Part shown: piece after piece, positions 40,386 to 44,101 of the stretch
Numbering within the stretch: position 1 is the stretch's first letter
Layout: each line of letters begins with the position of its first letter
Source: Planctomycetaceae bacterium
GTDB lineage: Bacteria; Planctomycetota; Planctomycetia; Pirellulales; Pirellulaceae
Length of the DNA stretch: 44,101 nt
Assembly (NCBI GenBank): GCA_007121535.1
Contig: SKKK01000229.1
Location: 1 to 44,101 of the forward strand
Direction of reading: 5' to 3'
The notes under the pieces: generated by a model
Databases searched by the model: none
Seen by the model: the letters and a program-made list of their open reading frames with translations, nothing else
Told to the model about the DNA's origin: nothing
Position numbers and translations under genes: made by a program

Positions 40386-41050
40386 TCACCCTTTCCAGGC
40401 GGGGGTCGGTTCAGAAAGCGAAGAACATACTCGCGCCGCGGCAACTTGTCGAAGCTGCGTTGTCTCATACGTTCCCGCAGGGTCGCCCGGAGTTCCTCGG
40501 GAGAGATCTCGCGGCCTTCCAGCAGGCTCGCCAACTTTGCCAGATACGGCCAGAGGGGTGAGTTCACCAACATGACTTCGTTCAGCGTGAACCCCTCCAG
40601 CATCAACCGTACGTTTTCGTCGGGAGGTTCCTCGGAAGCCATCGGCGCGGCTGAATCGCCAACACCAGACGACGATTCAGAGGCGGGCTCGACGGCCGAG
40701 GTGGCCTCATTCGCCAAGGAGGGTTCCGAAGAAGACGTCTCCCCGTCCGCCCGTGCCGTGTCCGACGGGGCGTCCGCGGGCGACGCTTCCTGTTTGCCTT
40801 TGGCGGTTGCCGCGCTGCGTTTCCCGTTAAGCAGCTTTTTCTTCCACCAGCCCTGATCCGTTTGATAGTACTTCTTGCTCCGCGCGTTGGCCAGTTCGCG
40901 GCGATGGAGTTCGCGGCAACCGAATTCACAGTAAAGATCTTCCCGACCGGCATTTCGGGGATGCGTCAGGAAGCGAATCTTGCAACGGTGGCAGTGGACC
41001 GCACAGTCTGACAGGTTCCGATGCTCGCGCAAGATGGCATCCAACGTCAC
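40382..41050 (-). CDS. Zinc-ribbon protein, first gene of ParB/transposase cassette
   Basis: A 222-residue protein starting with GTG (VTLDAILREHRNLSDC). It has a zinc-finger-like N-terminus (HCHRCKIRF and YCEFGCRELHRRE), a basic segment (ARSKKYYQTDQGWWKKKLLN), a low-complexity acidic linker (residues about 80-135) and a helical C-terminus (LATLRERMRQRSF-like RATLRERMRQRSFDKLPRRE). Its stop overlaps the ParB-like start (ATGA). No family name is known to me; a DNA-binding role is inferred from the zinc ligands and context. Confidence 0.75.
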   Translation of the reverse strand: MTLDAILREHRNLSDCAVHCHRCKIRFLTHPRNAGREDLYCEFGCRELHRRELANARSKKYYQTDQGWWKKKLLNGKRSAATAKGKQEASPADAPSDTARADGETSSSEPSLANEATSAVEPASESSSGVGDSAAPMASEEPPDENVRLMLEGFTLNEVMLVNSPLWPYLAKLASLLEGREISPEELRATLRERMRQRSFDKLPRREYVLRFLNRPPPGKGE

Positions 41051-41911
41051 TTGATACTGACGAACAAGCGGATTGACGCGGTCGTCCAGATACCAATCTT
41101 GGGAATCCGAAAAGAATTCCCCGACGGCTACGACAAAAACGCCAGATTCTCGGTTAGAATGTTGATACTTTTGGTCATGTCCCCGTCCTACCTACTTGAC
41201 GCGTCAGCGTCGAGCGGCAGGGCGGGGATTTTTTGTAGATCAGGCCAACTGACGGCAGAGCCAGCCGAACAACGGCTTCATCCGTCAAGGCCCATGTCTG
41301 CTCGTCAGCTTGCCCAAGCGATATCGTTTCACCAGGCCCCGCAAACGTGCGCCCGGAAAGAAAAACCAGCAGCCAGCAAAGCGGACTTCAAGACGAACTG
41401 CAACTTTTTATCTTCCAAGTAGTGGCTCCATTTACCAGAGCAACCTCGGGTAAAAAAAACTAAGCGGCATAGTCGCGGGTCCTAACCACAGATGAAAAGG
41501 TCTCCTGATCGGCAGAATCACGAGAAGAATACCGCTGTTTTTCGCCGAACCCCTTCGTCACCGGAGTCGCCGATCTGGCCGGTCGGAAAACAATTGAAGC
41601 GTCTTGGGCGGCCACTCCGGTGACGCTGGTAGTACGGTAGGAACAAGAAAAGCTCCTTGTCGCAAGCTGCTCATCTTCGATCCGTCCGCTTCCCGGCTGG
41701 TGACAGCCTCTCTTCCTCATCCTGGCCAGCTCCGTCGAGTTGAAACCATCATGCGTTCCACTGACAACGCACCCGATCCGCCCTCTTCTCCAATCCTCGC
41801 CCCTTGCGCACCGCTCGCTTCGTTCGGCACGCTGGCTCCGTTCTGCCGATGTTCGGCAGGGCGTGCGTCTGAGTGTTCGGTCATTGGCAACACAGCGAGA
41901 GGAGAAAAGCC
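41051..41911. other. Intergenic region with one inverted repeat
   Basis: No supported gene in about 860 bp. CGTCACCGGAGT at 41556-41567 and ACTCCGGTGACG at 41614-41625 form an inverted repeat with a ~46-bp interior. The left part (41200-41450) is not coding in any frame that I trust. Confidence 0.5.
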
Positions 41912-42118
41912 ATGCCGGTAGCCGCGAAGGACGGGACGTGCCGCGAGTGCGGCGGGCAACTGAAGGTCATCGGTGCGGATGATGCGACGATGACGGTCGA
42001 GTGTTTGGACTGTGGCGACACCTACCTGGTCGAGCCCGATGCGTTCGGCGACGGCTGCATGACGTATTACCTGGAGGTCGCCGGGCTCGGCGAATCCGAC
42101 GAGGAATGCGACGAATGA
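41912..42118 (+). CDS. Small zinc-ribbon protein
   Basis: A 68-residue protein with two CxxC knuckles (CRECGG and CLDCGD) about 20 residues apart, and an acidic end (GLGESDEECDE). GAGAGGAG lies 8 nt before the ATG. This is a common small zinc-ribbon arrangement of unknown role; it stands alone. Confidence 0.75.
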   Translation: MPVAAKDGTCRECGGQLKVIGADDATMTVECLDCGDTYLVEPDAFGDGCMTYYLEVAGLGESDEECDE

Positions 42119-42392
42119 TGGATCGGCCATGCACCTGCTCACCGGTCGTCCCCGCGAAGGCATGCCTCACCGATCAACTCTCCGGATTACCAGTCTGCCC
42201 ATGGATCCAATGCCACCTTGCGGTATAGGCAAGGAATGCCGTGGGCACGTCTGCAACGAGCGGCCGGGATTCCGCTGTCGGCGTCAACCCAATGGGAACT
42301 CTGCCGCGATGCACAAGATCGCGGCTTGCGGCACGTTTGTGAGCATCTGTGGTGGGAAGCAGCACAAGGAGACTTGATGCTCATGCTTTGGG

Positions 42393-42543
42393 TTTCCAGC
42401 AGATTCAGGGAGGCCAGCAGATGACGATACTGGGTTGACGTGCTTTCGCCAAAAGGAACTCGTGGTTGACCGATGTGGTGGCCGGGCTCGATTTCATTCT
42501 CAATGAATTTCATCTGTTGGCCTCCCTGAATCTGTTGGAGAAA
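42393..42543. repeat. Inverted repeat element of ~150 bp
   Basis: Arms of about 31 bp, left CAGCAGATTCAGGGAGGCCA and right TGGCCTCCCTGAATCTGTTG, with one or two mismatches, enclose about 85 bp. There is no coding capacity and no clear flanking duplication. The surrounding 42119-42634 holds no supported gene. Confidence 0.8.
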
Positions 42544-42634
42544 ATGGCCTGTGCAGAAAGCCAGGAAGTGCCCCGCACGACTGATCGTAGGTTCCTCTCT
42601 TACCATGCCGAGCCGATTGGGCTAGAATACGGGC

Positions 42635-42907
42635 ATGGAAGCAATTACTCGCAATGTGAGAGACATCGGGACCGCCGACCGCCGAGCGCTCGAGCACGTC
42701 ATCGGACGGCAACTGGGGGACGATCAGCGTTTGGTCATCCGGGTCGTCAATGTCGAGACGACGCCTGTTGTGCCAAACAGCACCGAAGACGGGACGGATG
42801 CTCTTCCGGAGTGGTGCAGCGTGTACGATGGCTTATCAGACGATGCGGTAGCTTCGCTTGAGAAAACCATTCTCACGCGAGCCGATCTCTCCCGTACTGG
42901 CGAGTGA
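42635..42907 (+). CDS. Antitoxin-like protein paired with PIN toxin
   Basis: A 90-residue protein starting MEAITRNVRDIGTADRRALE, of the kind encoded directly before VapC/PIN toxins in planctomycetes. The C-terminus (YDGLSDDAVASLEKTILTR) would bind the toxin. It ends 4 nt before the truncated toxin start, so with the toxin lost it is an orphan antitoxin. Confidence 0.7.
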   Translation: MEAITRNVRDIGTADRRALEHVIGRQLGDDQRLVIRVVNVETTPVVPNSTEDGTDALPEWCSVYDGLSDDAVASLEKTILTRADLSRTGE

Positions 42908-42911
42908 GCGT

Positions 42912-42971
42912 ATGGAGTCCGCCATTTTGGATACCGACATCCTGAATGAAGTGCTGAAGCAGAAGAACCGG
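42912..42971 (+). pseudogene. PIN-domain (VapC-like) toxin, truncated
   Basis: MESAILDTDILNEVLKQKN is the opening of PIN toxins with the first catalytic aspartate (D8/D10 in LDTDIL). After about 20 residues the frame continues into unrelated sequence. The rest of the ~130-residue domain is missing. Confidence 0.8.
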
Positions 42972-43205
42972 CGGGCCAGGAAGCCCGTCCGACGAATGAC
43001 TGCGCAAGAGCAGCATCACCCGGAAAACTCCGGTTCGAAGACAACCGCACACGCCCGGGGCCAGCCTCTGGGCGTTCTTCTTTCGCTGTTTCGCGGGCGT
43101 ACCGTCACAGTACAAGTGAGCATGAGCCGGATTGTTCCGCTCGGGTTCGTGGCGAGCGTCGAACCCCAGGTCGCGCGCTTGCCCGCAGTTGAAGGAGACC
43201 ATGCG
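42972..43205. other. Region after truncated PIN toxin, no supported gene
   Basis: About 230 bp without a recognisable gene; the frame from the toxin remains open by chance. Confidence 0.4.
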
Positions 43206-43685
43206 TCAGCCCTTCATAAACCACGTCAGCAGGTCGACGAAGGCTTCCATTTGAGAAACCGAGAGGATGTCTTCTTCTTCCACACCGGCTTCGGGATGCC
43301 ATTTCAGGTAATGGATCTGACGCGGAGTCTCGAATTCCAACTCCAGTGTCCTTGGCCCTTCGTGCCACTCGAACTGCAGATTTCCTTTGCGCATCGGTAC
43401 CACGGCGGGGATGGCGACGTCCGTCTTGATCCGCCCCGGCAGCGCCGAGACGAAATCGCGAGCCGTTGCGATCAGTCGGCAATCAATTCTTCGGGCTCCT
43501 TCAGCATCCCAATTCGGCTTCAACGCCGCAAGCCGGTCCAAGGCGACGTGGACCGCCCGGTCGAAGTTGCATAAACGAGCAAACCCCGAATCTTCCGGTT
43601 CGCCCGACATGGAAATCCATTGGTCGCCGTCCGATGGATGCGGTGAAGTGGAACTTACGTCAAAATCAAGCATTGTCGCTGTCAT
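43206..43685 (-). CDS. Hypothetical protein, second of overlapping pair
   Basis: A 159-residue protein with WDAEGARRIDCRLIATARDF and GNLQFEWHEGPRTLELEFET, motifs I associate with recurrent planctomycete hypotheticals. A beta-rich C-terminal half follows a helical middle. Start is ATG at 43685 or at 43673; the former overlaps the previous gene by 20 bp and the latter by 8 bp, indicating coupling. Function unknown. Confidence 0.65.
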   Translation of the reverse strand: MTATMLDFDVSSTSPHPSDGDQWISMSGEPEDSGFARLCNFDRAVHVALDRLAALKPNWDAEGARRIDCRLIATARDFVSALPGRIKTDVAIPAVVPMRKGNLQFEWHEGPRTLELEFETPRQIHYLKWHPEAGVEEEDILSVSQMEAFVDLLTWFMKG

Positions 43686-44082
43686 GATGGATGATTACTC
43701 CGAAGGCTCGTAGAACGTGGGCAGCCAATTGGCCACAGTCAAAAGCCGCATGGTCCGTCTCGATGACCAGTCGATCGGGGGAAATGCTCCACAGGGCGCC
43801 GTGTTCCGGAAACCGCAGACGAATCCCCGGACGGGTGAGATTGGTTTCAACGCCAATCTCCAGCCCCTGCTGAATGAGACCCCGTCTTGCCAGCCATTGC
43901 GGGTGCAGGATGTGGATGTTGAACGTTCCCACAACCACGCAACTGGCTTTCTGAAACCGAAAAAACACGACTCTTGTCGGCCCCCACCTAGAAATTGCCG
44001 TTCGCGTACGGTCGCGACTTGCTGGACAGTCCATTGTATCCGGACTCTGGATCAAGACTACAAGCCGCCAACAATGAAACAC
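43666..44082 (-). CDS. Hypothetical protein, first of overlapping pair
   Basis: About 138 residues. The region FRFQKASCVVVGTFNIHILH to about residue 130 looks natural; the first ~35 residues may not be coding, and a later start is possible. It overlaps the following gene, suggesting that both products act together. No family recognised. Confidence 0.6.
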   Translation of the reverse strand: MFHCWRLVVLIQSPDTMDCPASRDRTRTAISRWGPTRVVFFRFQKASCVVVGTFNIHILHPQWLARRGLIQQGLEIGVETNLTRPGIRLRFPEHGALWSISPDRLVIETDHAAFDCGQLAAHVLRAFGVIIHHDSDNA

Positions 44083-44101
44083 AATTACGCCAAATTGGGC
44101 G

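Noticed and set aside
41460-41720. Minus-strand 86-residue frame
   Set aside because: It runs through the inverted repeat at 41556-41625 and looks like chance coding.

Overview
The window looks like an accessory-rich stretch of a high-GC Planctomycetota-like (Pirellulales-type) genome. This is inferred from gene content (DUF4058 fragments, a di-haem peroxidase-like protein, giant BadF/HgdC-type activase, ParB-like/IS21-like cassette, many toxin-antitoxin remnants) and from the abundance of short palindromic insertion elements; no rRNA or tRNA was found to confirm it.\n\nLayout. 1-2.25 kb: two small hypothetical genes (one HEPN-like), then mostly empty DNA. 2.25-4.5 kb: an array of ten ~180-bp units in three blocks separated by a duplicated ~330-bp spacer, apparently non-coding. 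4.9-10.8 kb: two small genes followed by a 1694-residue SF1 helicase with a C-terminal PD-(D/E)xK (Vsr/MTES_1575-like) nuclease, a plausible nucleic-acid-targeting defence locus. 10.9-16.6 kb: a graveyard of duplicated fragments (HEPN pieces, truncated DUF4058 genes, GNAT-toxin and RelE-type remnants, hairpin elements, a 124-bp TA-flanked MITE) around three intact units: a MazF/PemK toxin-antitoxin pair, an orphan DUF1778 antitoxin, and a GTGA-coupled two-gene cassette ending in a HEPN-like protein.\n\n16.6-23.4 kb: more ordinary metabolism: a di-haem cytochrome c peroxidase-like protein with a helical partner, a DJ-1/PfpI protein, an OsmC protein, and a three-domain acyl-ACP synthetase/ACP/acyltransferase. 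23.4-24.1 kb holds a palindromic element and a lemA fragment. 24.1-30.0 kb, minus strand: a complete ABC-2 exporter operon (lipoprotein, HlyD-type adaptor, fused double ATPase, two permeases), like the E. coli yhiI-rbbA-yhhJ arrangement. 30.4-36.8 kb, plus strand: two small genes, a broken DUF502 gene, a 1445-residue double-activase CoA-dehydratase activator, and an exported alpha/beta hydrolase.\n\n36.9-44.1 kb: a broken ppsA whose 5' end is joined to an inverted duplicate of the exporter operon leader; a zinc-ribbon/ParB-like/IS21-like three-gene cassette interrupted by a MITE; a small zinc-ribbon protein; an antitoxin with a truncated PIN toxin; and a pair of overlapping hypothetical genes.\n\nThe most striking property is the density of non-autonomous palindromic elements of at least five families, several inserted in genes, one translated as the C-terminal tail of an ABC ATPase, and one pair sharing a core but carrying different terminal arms. 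The best candidates for undescribed systems are the helicase-nuclease locus, the GTGA-coupled HEPN cassette, the ParB/zinc-ribbon/transposase cassette and the 180-bp repeat array.
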